From NCBI GenBank assembly GCA_001994995.1, contig MDJM01000056.1, positions 1 to 56,428 of the forward strand: DNA of 56,428 nt. Reading direction: 5' to 3'. A program made the position numbers and the translations under genes. This document shows, one piece after another, positions 16,701-25,681 of the stretch. Numbering within the stretch: position 1 is the first letter of the stretch; each line of letters starts with the position of its first letter. Source of the DNA: Candidatus Parepulonipiscium sp. PG-Nuni2H_MBin01. GTDB taxonomy: Bacteria; Bacillota; Clostridia; Lachnospirales; Cellulosilyticaceae. The notes under the pieces were generated by a model. That model did not search any database. It had not been told where the DNA came from and worked only from the letters and a program-made list of their open reading frames with translations.

Positions 16701-17784
16701 CTAAAACGTGCCTATGCTCATAATCAAGCTTCCATCTTAAATCTCCATATGCATCAATAACTGATGGCTCCCCGGGTGTAGGGCTAAGCATAGTTACACC
16801 ATCTGCCATAGCTTTAACATCAGCAGTAACTATATTTACTGCCACATCACTACTCACCTCACCAATAGGAATTTCAATTGTATGAGTCATAATCTGGCCA
16901 TCTTTATATTCTATATGCAACTGAACATGATTTAAAGTATTTGCATAAAGGCCTATAATAGGAATTTCATGATACTTTTTAAACCCTTCAAACGTATGAG
17001 AAATAGATAAATGCTCGTCTTTACCACACACTGTTAGTGCAACTTGCGTTTGCTCCACAGTATCAAAAATTACAAGAGCGCTAAGCGGTGCCCATCCGTA
17101 AGGGTCCACAATTACATATGGACTTTCTGGTGTATGCTTAGCTAGTGCATAGTCAGCCAAAATCTGCTGCTCAATTTCCCATTGCTTATCAATTAAACTT
17201 TGCGGACTATCTCCTACTGGAATATTAGTATCATCGCTGCTTTGCGAAACCTCATTAACAGCAACAATAATACTTTGCTCACCTACATTTAACTTTGCAG
17301 ACTCTAAATCTAGCTCAGTTGGTAATTCAAACACTATAAAACCCGTCTGTTTGCCGAACCGAACTTCTGAATTTGTAAAAGGAGTATAATCATGATTTTT
17401 TAAAAACTCATTATTTGCTTGTTTATAGTGAATATCACCCACTTGCAAGCTAACATCTGATATATTAAAACTTGATGAGGTCTGCGTTAATTTTGTAGCT
17501 CCTACGTCAATAAGCAAATATTGACCTAAACTAGCTCGGTTAGAATGCGTTACCTGCTCAGTATCACCGGTATATAAAACTATAGTTTCAACAGTTACTA
17601 ACTCTGGCACAAGTTGTATATCATATATATCAAATTGCCATTCATCAATATCTAGATTATCAATTTGCGTATTATCTAGTGGTAATTCAGTTGCCTTTGC
17701 TACAATTGGGTCCTTATGTTGTGCACAACCTGAACTACATAACATAACTGATAATCCCAAGGTTAACCATTTTTTACTATTCAT
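13735..17784 (-). CDS. Lipoprotein with two tandem arylsulfate sulfotransferase units
   Basis: This is a 1349-residue lipoprotein (lipobox LCSSGC, Cys20). It carries two copies of the ASST layout, an Ig-like N domain followed by a six-bladed propeller: Ig-like parts near 145-235 and 880-970, propellers after each. ASSTs (PF05935) move sulfate between phenols through a sulfo-histidine. The second copy keeps His in HDIIELPSGN (about 1071), LHINSV (about 1143), SATHQD (about 1161) and GSHAAS (about 1206). The first copy keeps HHDVIELPNGN (about 410) but reads LQPINSM, SSDNDV and VGQSVV where the other histidines align, so it is probably inactive. The linker (about 735-775) holds a short repeat of VPVISDEL. 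It acts outside the membrane. Known ASSTs are about 500-620 residues per chain. Confidence 0.85.
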   Translation of the reverse strand: MNSKKWLTLGLSVMLCSSGCAQHKDPIVAKATELPLDNTQIDNLDIDEWQFDIYDIQLVPELVTVETIVLYTGDTEQVTHSNRASLGQYLLIDVGATKLTQTSSSFNISDVSLQVGDIHYKQANNEFLKNHDYTPFTNSEVRFGKQTGFIVFELPTELDLESAKLNVGEQSIIVAVNEVSQSSDDTNIPVGDSPQSLIDKQWEIEQQILADYALAKHTPESPYVIVDPYGWAPLSALVIFDTVEQTQVALTVCGKDEHLSISHTFEGFKKYHEIPIIGLYANTLNHVQLHIEYKDGQIMTHTIEIPIGEVSSDVAVNIVTADVKAMADGVTMLSPTPGEPSVIDAYGDLRWKLDYEHRHVLERLKNGNLIITDNRYGNVDGGVDYRRGVFEVDMLGKIYSNFSDYQAIHHDVIELPNGNLLTTSYTADAHDRILELDRDSGEVINSIKHLQPINSMCYESDSIIISSDNDVAKVAYPSGELQWVLTTAENAPKSNKVLTAVDEGFKYPVGQSVVKVLPNDEPNVVDILLYDNNLDSEYSQVAQLRINEANMTVEDVWNFGEELGASYSTDKVGDIDYLDNGNVLATFGSRTNTDETIATIFEINKETKDVVYEMDIISRNAIYRAQRLSMYPQQWDFELGKTKGEVKAANNKERTVGLDLSNIDILPATPIDELTISNIELTDELNISGFSNLVNAKYKLVLVNSLTGRATTVNLSKPTMDFKRKARMDIKYDAELVPVISDELDDDILVPVISDELSDSALVSPDNMELLDQFQSSLGDSSADMISYAENITGLEVPQIVFDEQTIHLGDDFAGSIPLEYLENNLSGGGYKIGILAQSNGQQYYNQTEYHLNIGGQQLSIMDLQALAEANIRQEYNAGHYTIETPYTIVNPYGTSPLTALVMFHTENPASISIEIEGRDLESTIAHIFAADYKTEHQIPIYGLYPGTTNCINLTATYENGHVETSVITLRTEAIKQPYIYINTMEPEDMAGGLTLIQPDGWLHNALFAIDHNGDIRYYNSALDRGNIFCVLDNGLFIMNEGNKLEEPYYWHTTYVTDYLGKVYKKFHTPGINHDIIELPSGNLLYISEHPSRDTIGDYLIELDRKTGEVVHTWDLMEILQLEEYVASEVYVDDELQAKRDWLHINSVFYDKTNNALIISATHQDLVISLDYGTKQINWLLSPTVTSSPHMLTPVGSEFEYSYGSHAASINSKGNLILFDNGNNRTTEPTDNYSRIVEYKINESEMTVEQVYQYGKGRGEELFSTYMSDVDELAPGHLLASFSGIIKEADGTASEDILILLEDGQPVTKIIEILDGKVIYEVGMNINAHRAERITLYEEGQGQDIIIGN

Positions 17785-17926
17785 CGAGTTAACACCCCCT
17801 ATTGCATATAGTTGGCAAACTAATTAAAATTTATTCTACCACCAGCATGCTATAATTAAATAAAATTAATAAGAATGGCCTATTAATGCATATAATAATT
17901 ATAAATATAATTAGGAGGGTGCACCT

Positions 17927-18571
17927 ATGACAGAAAATATGACAGAAAACCAAAGAGAACGTGCACGGAATAAGGAACTATTTAAGAAAATGTCCTCTAA
18001 AGAAAAATTAAATTATATATGGCACTATTACAGGTGGCATATAACAGGAACCATTTTAGTAGTTATCTTTGCAATAAGTGTAATATCAGTGATGTTAGAG
18101 GCCCAGGGCGCAGATATTTATTCTACAGACGTGGTAATGTTAGGTTTAGTATTTACAGATGAACGCTATGAAGAGCAACTTCAGCAGTTTCAAGAAACGA
18201 TGGATGTAAATATAAATATACTGCAAAACGCCACCTCAGGCGACCCTGAAATGGTAATGGCTAATGAGTTATTGTTTATGGTAAGTTTAATAGATAATAA
18301 GGCGGATATAATGTTCTTAACACAACAAAAATATGAAACACTTGTTACGGATGGCGAAGTGTTTACTCCATTAAATGATATTGTAGAGCTTAACGAAGTT
18401 TTTAATTTATATGAACTGCAAACGTATAATGAAGACGTATATGGAATTAAACTAACCACATCACCAATTGATGGAATTAAATTTGGTGAAGATTTGATAG
18501 TTTGTATAAGTGGACATCCGAAAGATTTAGAGCATACAGTAAATACTCTTAATTATTTATTAGAGAAATAG
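17927..18571 (+). CDS. Membrane-anchored protein of unknown function
   Basis: This 214-residue protein has a charged cytoplasmic start rich in E, R and K (1-35), the motif KEKLNYIWHYYRWHITG, one membrane segment (about 38-58), and an extracellular domain of about 150 residues. KEKxxYIWxYYxWHI followed by one TM and a small outer domain recurs in clostridial proteins of no known function; the outer part somewhat resembles a solute-binding fold. The ATG at 17927 follows AGGAGGG by seven bases; an in-frame ATG lies four codons later. It has its own terminator and no evident operon partner. I do not recognise a function. Confidence 0.7.
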   Translation: MTENMTENQRERARNKELFKKMSSKEKLNYIWHYYRWHITGTILVVIFAISVISVMLEAQGADIYSTDVVMLGLVFTDERYEEQLQQFQETMDVNINILQNATSGDPEMVMANELLFMVSLIDNKADIMFLTQQKYETLVTDGEVFTPLNDIVELNEVFNLYELQTYNEDVYGIKLTTSPIDGIKFGEDLIVCISGHPKDLEHTVNTLNYLLEK

Positions 18572-18600
18572 GCAGCGGATAATCCACTGCCTATTCTTAT
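18568..18600 (+). terminator. Terminator after the anchored protein gene
   Basis: AATAGGCAG and CTGCCTATT arms with a short T-rich tail. Confidence 0.65.
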
Positions 18601-18765
18601 TGTCATATGTTACCTGTCAAGTTGTGCAAATTTCCACTACTCAAAATTGTAAAAATGGTATATAATAATAGTACTTATAGAAGTATTTGTTAATTAATTA
18701 TGACTGAAATCCTAATTATATTAACAAGATATTTTATAAATTATTTTAATGATGGAGGAAACAAT

Positions 18766-20895
18766 ATGACAGAATGGTTTTATAAGCTTAATTTAGTCAA
18801 TAAATTGCGGCTACTTATATTAAGCTCAATTATTATTTCACTTGTAATACTTACCACTATTTCTATGATAATGGTAAACTCGAATAACAAAGCGCTCATC
18901 TCGGACAAACTAAGAACTACAGCAGATCTTAACACAGTTGCAGTCCAAAGTATGATAGATGGTGCAATTAATGCAACTATAGATATACAAGCCTTTGTAG
19001 TTTCAGAATTAGAACAAATAGCGACTGGTCAGTCTAAAATGTTTGGTAATACAAGTGCTGAACCAGCATTGTATCAATCAGAAGCGTATAACGGTGTGGG
19101 TATAACAAATGAATTTTCGCAAATTGAAAATTACATATTGAATACAGCGTGGTCAGCAATTGCCAATAACGATGACATTCATGGTATAGGCGTATACTTT
19201 GAACCGTATGTATTTGGAGACCTACCTTATTACGGGGTATATGTAGAACAAGCAATAGCAAATAATAAAGGGATAATAACTAGTTCGGATAATTCTTATG
19301 TAAATTTCTACGATTACAACTTAGTAAAAACTTCAGGCCAACCCACTATTACAAATCCTGTTGCATCGTATGATGGAGAACTTATTTCTTATGTAACTTA
19401 CCCTATGATAGTTAATGGTGAGTTTGTAGGAGCAGTTACTACAGAAGTGCAACTTTCTAATTTAGATAAATTTCGTTTAGAACAAGATGTATACTCTACA
19501 TTGTTTTCAGCGTTACTTACTTCTGAGCTAGAAATTATATTTGATAGTGAAGATATGAATAACATAGGATTATTTCTAGGAGATTTCTTTGATGGACAGC
19601 AGATGGATAATCTAATGTACTTAATTAATAAACAAGAAGCGTTTGAAGTAGTTACTACATTTGATGATGGGACTAGTCATACTAGATTTTTCACACCTAT
19701 CATAGTAGCAGACCAAGTTTGGTGGACTCAAGTGGAAATACAAGTAGAAGAGCAATATAGAAGTATCACTACACTAATTCTTATTAACATTGGGATATGT
19801 ATTTTTATTATTATAGGTTTATCAAGCTTTGTAGGAACTATTATTAGAAGGTCTTTAAAAGGCTTAAAACCTGTAGTAGCTGTAGCTTCTCAAATTAATC
19901 ATGGTGATTTTGATGTTAATCTTACAATAAACTCGCAAGATGAAATAGGAGAGCTATCTAGAGACTTTATTCAAATGTCAACTACAATTCGTACTATTGT
20001 AAAAGATATTGAACATGTCTTAGGTGAGATGTCTAAAGGTAATTTTATAGTAGATGGGCATATTAAAGCAAACTATGTTGGAGACTTTGCGCCAATAAAA
20101 ACTTCATTATTATCTATATCAAAAACACTAAGTTCTTCTTTACATGATATTAACACATCTGCTAGAGAAGTAAAAATAAGTTCTGTAGTAATTGCAGAAG
20201 GCTCTACAACACTTGCCAAAGGAACCAATCAACAAACTTTAATTTTAACAGATTTTCTAGACACAACGCATAGCATAGTAGATAGCGTAAATAACGTAAT
20301 AACTAAAGTAGAAGAAACTACAGCTATTTCTTACTCAGCTAAAGAAAAAGCATCTAAAGGAACAGAAACTATGCAGCATATGCTAAAAGCCATGAATGAT
20401 ATTAATCAATCTAGCCAAACGATTGCTGTAGTACTTAAAAGCATTCAATCTATAGCTGCTCAGACAAATTTACTAGCCCTAAATGCGGCAATAGAAGCGG
20501 CGCGAGCTGGAGAAGCTGGCAAAGGATTTGCTGTTGTTGCTAATGAAATTCGCGACTTGGCTAATAAAAGTAGTGAAATTGTGGCTGAAATAGAAGGGAT
20601 AATCAATATAAGTATTAACGATGTGGCAACAGGGCAAGAAATGGCTACAGAAACGGCGGAAAGTTTAAGTGAAATTGTAGAGACGGTTGAAAAGACAGTT
20701 ACTATTTCGCAAGAATTATTTGAGGCAAATCAAGCACAGAAAATAAGTTTACAAGGACTTGTGGAAGGGACAGAAGATATATCTGAATTAGTTAATGCTA
20801 CAGCAGCTAGTTCACAAGAAAGTGCCTCTATAAGCCAAGAGCTTGCTAATCAAGCTACTAACTTAGAAGATTTATTAAAAACATTTAAATTTTAA
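18766..20895 (+). CDS. Methyl-accepting chemotaxis protein with dCache sensor
   Basis: The product is 709 residues from the ATG at 18766, preceded by GGAGG; the frame is open 22 codons further but has no ribosome binding site there. TM1 spans about 17-37, then a dCache-type ligand domain of about 290 residues, TM2 near 335-358, a HAMP domain and a cytoplasmic signalling domain. The conserved hairpin tip appears as [20 protein letters not shown] followed by [15 protein letters not shown], which contacts CheA and CheW. No C-terminal CheR-binding pentapeptide is seen; it ends LLKTFKF. No other chemotaxis gene lies in the window. The ligand is unknown; dCache domains often bind amino acids or carboxylates. 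Confidence 0.93.
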   Translation: MTEWFYKLNLVNKLRLLILSSIIISLVILTTISMIMVNSNNKALISDKLRTTADLNTVAVQSMIDGAINATIDIQAFVVSELEQIATGQSKMFGNTSAEPALYQSEAYNGVGITNEFSQIENYILNTAWSAIANNDDIHGIGVYFEPYVFGDLPYYGVYVEQAIANNKGIITSSDNSYVNFYDYNLVKTSGQPTITNPVASYDGELISYVTYPMIVNGEFVGAVTTEVQLSNLDKFRLEQDVYSTLFSALLTSELEIIFDSEDMNNIGLFLGDFFDGQQMDNLMYLINKQEAFEVVTTFDDGTSHTRFFTPIIVADQVWWTQVEIQVEEQYRSITTLILINIGICIFIIIGLSSFVGTIIRRSLKGLKPVVAVASQINHGDFDVNLTINSQDEIGELSRDFIQMSTTIRTIVKDIEHVLGEMSKGNFIVDGHIKANYVGDFAPIKTSLLSISKTLSSSLHDINTSAREVKISSVVIAEGSTTLAKGTNQQTLILTDFLDTTHSIVDSVNNVITKVEETTAISYSAKEKASKGTETMQHMLKAMNDINQSSQTIAVVLKSIQSIAAQTNLLALNAAIEAARAGEAGKGFAVVANEIRDLANKSSEIVAEIEGIINISINDVATGQEMATETAESLSEIVETVEKTVTISQELFEANQAQKISLQGLVEGTEDISELVNATAASSQESASISQELANQATNLEDLLKTFKF

Positions 20896-20901
20896 CATAG
20901 C

Positions 20902-20940
20902 TACTGCACTTATAGAACATTCTATAGGTGCAGTATTTTT
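20902..20940 (+). terminator. Terminator after the chemoreceptor gene
   Basis: ACTGCAC...TATAGAACATTCTATA...GTGCAGT hairpin followed by ATTTTTATTTTTTT. Confidence 0.85.
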
Positions 20941-20946
20941 ATTTTT

Positions 20947-21231
20947 TTAAACTTCGCCATCTTTTAAAAATGCTTCATCAGTTAATTCACTCTCATTAGT
21001 TTCAATAACCTCACCATCTGAATTGATGATACGTCTAGTAGTGATAACGGTTGTGGTAACCCTATCAGTAGTTTTACTAACTTTAATTAGTATACCTAAC
21101 ATAATTAATATAGCCACAACGCCACAAAGGATTTGTATTAATACTGGAATATCTAGTATAAGAATTATTATGTAGCCAACAAAAATTACCCCCGAGGCTA
21201 TCATGTCCTCTAGCTTCGTACCTGTATTCAT
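20947..21231 (-). CDS. Small two-TM membrane protein
   Basis: This 94-residue protein has two hydrophobic segments (about 12-30 and 32-50) joined by a very short turn, followed by a polar tail with VTTTVITTRRIINSDGEVIETNESE. The start has a GGGGG-type ribosome binding site. The tail, with repeated TT and a GEVIET stretch, is presumably on one face of the membrane. I do not recognise the family. Adjacent genes are the chemoreceptor (convergent) and an SLH-domain protein; no link is evident. Confidence 0.6.
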   Translation of the reverse strand: MNTGTKLEDMIASGVIFVGYIIILILDIPVLIQILCGVVAILIMLGILIKVSKTTDRVTTTVITTRRIINSDGEVIETNESELTDEAFLKDGEV

Positions 21232-21351
21232 AAATGATTCCCCCCTATCTTTTTATAACAAAAAAGTAAAACATTAAAGCTCCACTTACTAACATAATAC
21301 TACTAAAACACCTAAATGTCAAGTGATTTAAGTTGACATTATTCGCTACCT

Positions 21352-21381
21352 AAAAAAAGAGAGCCACTAAATAGTAACTCT
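21352..21381 (-). terminator. Terminator of the SLH protein gene
   Basis: AGAGTTACT and AGTGGCTCT arms followed by TTTTTTT on the minus strand. Confidence 0.75.
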
Positions 21382-21393
21382 AATTAATGCCTA

Positions 21394-22230
21394 TTATTTA
21401 GCAAGGTTAAACTGAGGATGGTTTAAAAACCTATTAACCATAGTTGCCATCTCAGCACGTGTAGCTGTTCCCTTAGGGTCTAAAGTATCCTGACTTTTTC
21501 CTGTGATTATACCTTCACCAACAGCCCATTGCATGGCTAATCGTGTCCAATCAGATATATCTGTCGTGTCGGAAAAGTTCGATGTGCTACTAAGAGTCGA
21601 CGTATCAAAACCTAAATAGTTAGCAAAATTGTATATTAGTAATGCAATCTCCTCTCGCGTTATATTATCGTTTGGCGCAAATAGAACGGTGTTTGGAAAT
21701 CCGCTATATACTTGTGTAGCTATTGCCCACTGCGCAGGTGCTTCGTACCATGCCCCGGGTATTATATCTTTATAGTCATGGCTAGTCTCTAGCTCTTGCC
21801 ACCCAGATATACGGTGCAATATAGATACAAACATGGCTTTTGTGGTATATTCCATCGGCTTAAATTCATTGACTGACATACCACTCATAACCCCTTGTAT
21901 ATATATATTCATAACATCCGAATAATACCACGCTGTTGTTGGCACATCTATAAAATCATTTAATTTACTGTTAACTTCATAAGTTCCATAATCCTCGTAA
22001 GATAACTCTGTGCTGTAAATTGAATTAAGAGCATAATTTTCATCAATAGCATACGCCTCATAATTTACAAATACATCCTCATCATTATTCACATCATTAT
22101 CTACATAATCCTCATAGTTTACAAATATCACTGGCTCTTCGTCATATGTAGTAGTCGCTGATATATGACTTATAGGTATTACGCTTACTGCTGTCGCCAA
22201 AAGTACAGTTAAAAATTTTTTCACTTTCAT
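21394..22230 (-). CDS. Secreted SLH-domain protein
   Basis: The product is 278 residues from the ATG at 22230 (AGAAGGAG nine bases upstream); a GTG at 22239 overlaps that site. It has a signal peptide (1-28, ending ISATT), an acidic low-complexity stretch with repeated Y-E-D-Y and V-N-Y-E-D/A-Y motifs (about 30-90), and then three S-layer homology repeats (about 95-275) recognisable by FIDVPTTAWYYSDV, YKDIIPGAWYEAPAQWA and FSDTTDISDWTRLAMQWA, each with an ITREE/TRAEMA-like helix. SLH triplets bind pyruvylated cell-wall polymer. There is no catalytic domain, so it may be a wall-bound adaptor or structural protein. The repeated NYEDY stretch recalls the NYEA array of the protein at 41285-44899. 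Confidence 0.88.
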   Translation of the reverse strand: MKVKKFLTVLLATAVSVIPISHISATTTYDEEPVIFVNYEDYVDNDVNNDEDVFVNYEAYAIDENYALNSIYSTELSYEDYGTYEVNSKLNDFIDVPTTAWYYSDVMNIYIQGVMSGMSVNEFKPMEYTTKAMFVSILHRISGWQELETSHDYKDIIPGAWYEAPAQWAIATQVYSGFPNTVLFAPNDNITREEIALLIYNFANYLGFDTSTLSSTSNFSDTTDISDWTRLAMQWAVGEGIITGKSQDTLDPKGTATRAEMATMVNRFLNHPQFNLAK

Positions 22231-22469
22231 GACTGTCACTCCTTCTCATTTATTCCTAATAATTATGCCAAAAAGTTAGCTTGTATGATTATTAACTTCA
22301 ATAACATAATATAGTATATTTCGGACATTAGTAGACAAAAAAGTAGAAGTATTTATTTTAAATTTATAATAAAAATTAAATTGTATAAACTAATTTACAT
22401 CCAAATCCTAGACAAATTACCAAAATAAGTCTATACTAGCCTTACAAAATGACTACGGAGGTACCAAAT

Positions 22470-23504
22470 ATGTTAAAAAAATTAGGAGTACTTGCACTAG
22501 GACTAAGCATGTTTTATGTAAATGATTGTAACGCAGCCGAACAACCGTACGTTCCGTTTGCTCTAAACATTTCAGACTATAACATTCCGTTTGCCGCTGC
22601 TGATATAAAAGTACAAGGTACAGTTGATTATATAATAGGAAGTGATACATTATCAATTAATGTAAGCCAAACCGGTTATATGATAAATGACTTTGACGAA
22701 ACTATGGCAGAGATTACTACAACTTTAGATATTGTAGATTTCGGGGAACAGATAAGCTTTAAATCTTATGTAGTAGGTGATAAAACCTACATAAGTAGCA
22801 ATTTTTTAAATTATATTATACCTAACAATTTATTTGACCAAGAAAAATATGTGGCGCTGGAATTTTTAACAGACACACCGATATATTGGGATTTGCTAGT
22901 AGAGATAGGTGAACCAGATGATTGTAACAATGCTATTCACTACCTTTATAACGAATTATTTGCGCTAGCTTTTCCTAACACTATAGTGAGCCAAGGCACA
23001 GATAGTAACTTAAACGGAAGCATTTACACTGATGGGATGATTACTCAAATTAAGGGAACTCTTAAAGAGTCGGAAAATAACACCTTTTCTTTTGGGGATA
23101 ATATAGAGCTAAAAGCTTTTATGGAAATTACTGCTACTGAGGCTGATGTTGACCCAGAGTTTGTTATACCGCATGAGCTGGAAGTGGTGGACCCATTATT
23201 ATTTTTAGCTGCTGATATTCTAAATTCGCCTATTGAATTACCAAATGTAACTCACGAACAAAAACCTGCAGTTAATGATACTATAGAACTAAAAGACATT
23301 TCAATACCTATGCAAAACATAAATGGCCTTGCTTATATTCCTGTTAAGCTTGGCAGTGAAGCTCTTGGTTATACTTTAACTTATGATGAAGATAAAAAAA
23401 CTGTATATCTAGTAAAACCAGATAAAGCAGTACAATTAGAAACAACTGTGATTGTGGACGGAACTTTATATATTACATTTGATGAATGGGTGGCAATTCA
23501 GTAA
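22470..23504 (+). CDS. Secreted protein with C-terminal stalk-like domain, unknown function
   Basis: The product is 344 residues from the ATG at 22470 with GGAGGT seven bases upstream; the frame also opens at 22449 without support. A signal peptide (1-23) ends CNAAE. Residues 30-255 appear beta-rich, with alternating short hydrophobic and polar stretches, no known motif, and two cysteines at most. Residues 265-344 (LKDISIPMQNINGLAYIPVKLGSEALGY..., ending ITFDEWVAIQ) resemble the small stalk domain first seen at the N terminus of copper amine oxidases and common on clostridial secreted proteins. It is divergent from the SLH gene. Function unknown. Confidence 0.7.
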   Translation: MLKKLGVLALGLSMFYVNDCNAAEQPYVPFALNISDYNIPFAAADIKVQGTVDYIIGSDTLSINVSQTGYMINDFDETMAEITTTLDIVDFGEQISFKSYVVGDKTYISSNFLNYIIPNNLFDQEKYVALEFLTDTPIYWDLLVEIGEPDDCNNAIHYLYNELFALAFPNTIVSQGTDSNLNGSIYTDGMITQIKGTLKESENNTFSFGDNIELKAFMEITATEADVDPEFVIPHELEVVDPLLFLAADILNSPIELPNVTHEQKPAVNDTIELKDISIPMQNINGLAYIPVKLGSEALGYTLTYDEDKKTVYLVKPDKAVQLETTVIVDGTLYITFDEWVAIQ

Positions 23505-23508
23505 ATGG

Positions 23509-23540
23509 CAAAAAAGCAAGTTTAAGCTTGCTTTTTTTTT
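23509..23540 (+). terminator. Terminator after the stalk-domain protein gene
   Basis: AAAAAAGCAAG and CTTGCTTTTTT arms with a 6-base loop and nine or more T residues. Confidence 0.9.
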
Positions 23541-23732
23541 ATAAAAAAATAGTATTATATGCGCCAAAATTAAGGTAAAATATATTATGGGCTTAAATCA
23601 TTTAATTACAATGATTAAACTCAACAGATTGGAACATTTTTATATGGTGTTGTTAACTTAATATGAAAAACTAGCCACTACTCTTTCATAATTTAACTTA
23701 ACAAAACCTTAATTATCATAAGGAGGATTATA

Positions 23733-24506
23733 ATGATTAAACTAGTAGCAACAGATTTAGATGGAACATTTTTAAACGAAACAAGAGGCTTGATGACTGG
23801 AGCAGAAGAACTATTAGATGAGCTAGAACAAAAGCAAATAGCATTTGTAGCAGCAAGCGGCCGCTCATTAAGGTCAATTGAACGTGTATTTGGGGATGAA
23901 GTGGTGAACAAAATCGGCATAGTAGCAGAAAACGGAAGTGTAGTAGCATATAAAGGTACAGTGATAAACGTTTGCCAATTAGATATACATATGGCAAGTG
24001 AAATCGCAACCCTGCTGCTGGACATGAAAGTAAATCCATTAGTAAATACAGTGCATAACAGCTTCTCATCGGCAACTAGCATAGAATTTAATAAAAATAT
24101 AAGCTATTATTGCAGCAATTTAACACATGTTGATTCGTTTTCACAAGTTCCAGATGAAGTTGTAAAAATTGCAATTAACGTGCCTAGTGGTGAAACTCTG
24201 CCAGTTTACAATACACTAATGGAAAAATGGGGAGACCAAACTGCCATTGCTATATCCGGCGACTATTGGCTAGACGTAATGCCTAAAGCAACTAATAAAA
24301 GTGTGGGTCTTGAGATTTTGCTAGATAAGCTAGGAATTAACAGCGAAGAGATTGTAACATTTGGGGACTATGACAACGATATTGAGCTACTTAAGCTTGG
24401 GAAATATAGCTATGCTATGATTCACGCAAATGACAGAGTTAAAAAGCATGCGAAAGCTGTATGTGAGCAGACAGAAATATTTAATAAAATAAGAGCATTG
24501 ATTTAA
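23733..24506 (+). CDS. Cof-type HAD-superfamily phosphatase
   Basis: This 257-residue protein has the four HAD motifs: DLDGTFL (Asp8 nucleophile, Asp10 acid/base), ASGRS (motif II), Lys in MPKATNKSVGLEIL (motif III) and FGDYDNDIELL (motif IV, Mg ligands). The insertion between motifs II and III is the C2B cap of the Cof/YbiV group, which act on sugar phosphates and flavin mononucleotide-like substrates in the cytoplasm. The start has AAGGAGG at the right distance. It is transcribed alone; the substrate is not deducible. Confidence 0.92.
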   Translation: MIKLVATDLDGTFLNETRGLMTGAEELLDELEQKQIAFVAASGRSLRSIERVFGDEVVNKIGIVAENGSVVAYKGTVINVCQLDIHMASEIATLLLDMKVNPLVNTVHNSFSSATSIEFNKNISYYCSNLTHVDSFSQVPDEVVKIAINVPSGETLPVYNTLMEKWGDQTAIAISGDYWLDVMPKATNKSVGLEILLDKLGINSEEIVTFGDYDNDIELLKLGKYSYAMIHANDRVKKHAKAVCEQTEIFNKIRALI

Positions 24507-24515
24507 CTAAAAAAA

Positions 24516-24550
24516 GCAAAAAAAATATGCCCTTATACTAGTAAGGGCAT
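24516..24550 (-). terminator. Terminator of the SOD-fold gene
   Basis: ATGCCCTTA and TAAGGGCAT arms; on the minus strand the hairpin is followed by ATTTTTTTT. The other side has only TAAAA, so it mainly serves the minus strand. Confidence 0.75.
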
Positions 24551-25134
24551 TAAAACCGTTTAACAAACTCGATAATATCGAGATTATAAAATTCATCAGC
24601 TTTTTTCCAGTCAAGTACATTAAAGACATTTTCAATATAATCTGGCTCCCACCATAATCCAATAGCAATTAAGGGGATAAGATTATTAGTAATAGGTATA
24701 GAGGAGACAACTTCTAAATCGTAATTCGGATGTTTTACAAGCCAAGCCCAACTAGAGCCAGACAAAGCATATTTCTTAAATTGAGCCTTAAGTATATCAA
24801 TTGAATGGAATGTCTTTTCAATAGCTTCCTTAATAGAGCCGGCTGGTTGCTGATTATGTTCGGTAGATAATATTTCCCAAAAGAAAGAATAACTAAAAAC
24901 TCCACCGCCTTGAATAAAAACGTCTTGCTTTATGTCGTTGGGCAATATATCAAGGTTATACAAAAGCTGCCCCACGGTCTTGTTAAACAGTTCTGGATAT
25001 TTACTAATCACCGTATTTAATTTGTTCACATATGCTTGTTGATATTTATCATGATGAAGATGTATAGTTTCTTTATCAATAATTGGTTCTAGCGCATCAT
25101 ATGTGTATGGCAATGGTTGTAAAATGAAGTCCAT
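24550..25134 (-). CDS. Fe/Mn superoxide dismutase fold lacking most metal ligands
   Basis: At 194 residues it has full SOD length and all landmarks: LPYTYDALEP at 8-17, HHDKYQQAYVNKLN at 27-40, QGGGxxxxSFFWE near 75-87, GSSWAWLV at 126-133. Yet three of four metal ligands are replaced when aligned by eye with E. coli MnSOD: His26 is kept (His27), but His81 is Tyr82, Asp167 is Gly159 and His171 is Glu163. The gateway His30 is Tyr31. The DVWEHAYY block reads GLWWEPDY. The frame is intact and has a good GGAGG and a terminator, so it is maintained. I infer a non-catalytic paralogue, perhaps a binding or structural protein. Confidence 0.85.
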   Translation of the reverse strand: MDFILQPLPYTYDALEPIIDKETIHLHHDKYQQAYVNKLNTVISKYPELFNKTVGQLLYNLDILPNDIKQDVFIQGGGVFSYSFFWEILSTEHNQQPAGSIKEAIEKTFHSIDILKAQFKKYALSGSSWAWLVKHPNYDLEVVSSIPITNNLIPLIAIGLWWEPDYIENVFNVLDWKKADEFYNLDIIEFVKRF

Positions 25135-25235
25135 ATAACTTTCCTCCTCATCTTTATAATGGTAGTATGTACACTTTATGGGAATATATACATTAATTAT
25201 ATAACTTTTACCGCCTATGGGGATTCCCCTACAAC

Positions 25236-25269
25236 TAAAAAAACACTACCTAAAATCAGTAGCGTTTCT
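25236..25269 (-). terminator. Terminator of the S1-domain protein gene
   Basis: AACGCTACTGAT and TAGGTAGTGTT arms followed by TTTTT on the minus strand. Confidence 0.75.
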
Positions 25270-25279
25270 TATATAAATA

Positions 25280-25681
25280 TTAACGATTTAACCGTTTATT
25301 AATGTCTGTTTGGCGCTCAGTAGAATCTTTAAGAAATCCTTTCATTAACGCTTCAAAGTCATCAACAGGAGGCTCCTTCTCCTTTTTGGGTTTATTAGGT
25401 TTTGGACGCTGCGGTTTTAGCGCTGGTTTCGGTGGTGCTTCTGTAGCATCTTTTATAGATAAAGAAATTTTATTATTCCCCTCATCTATAGATAGAACCT
25501 TAACCTTTACTGGATCCCCTATTTTTACGGCATCAGCTATGTTTTCTAAAAACCCATGCGTAATATGCGAGATATGAACTAAACCTTGTGTGCCTTCGCC
25601 TAATGCAACAAAAGCCCCAAATGGCTTAACCCCTGTCACAGTTCCTTCAATTATTTGGCCTACTTGAAATTTTTCCGACAT
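25280..25681 (-). CDS. S1 RNA-binding protein (YugI/CvfD type)
   Basis: The product is 133 residues from the ATG at 25681; the frame reaches 25693 only through a GTG that overlaps the GGAG. Residues 1-72 form one S1 domain: VGQIIEGTVTGVKPFGAFVALGEGTQGLVHISHI, then VKVKVLSIDEGNNKISLSIKDA. The rest is a basic, proline-rich tail (PPKPALKPQRPKPNKPKKEK) ending in an acidic amphipathic stretch. Small S1 proteins of this type (YugI in Bacillus, CvfD in streptococci) bind RNA or ribosomes and affect translation under stress. It is transcribed alone; the role is inferred from the family. Confidence 0.85.
   Translation of the reverse strand: MSEKFQVGQIIEGTVTGVKPFGAFVALGEGTQGLVHISHITHGFLENIADAVKIGDPVKVKVLSIDEGNNKISLSIKDATEAPPKPALKPQRPKPNKPKKEKEPPVDDFEALMKGFLKDSTERQTDINKRLNR

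Noticed and set aside
13735-17784. Reading both arylsulfotransferase units as active
   Set aside because: The first unit lacks three of the matching histidines by eye alignment.
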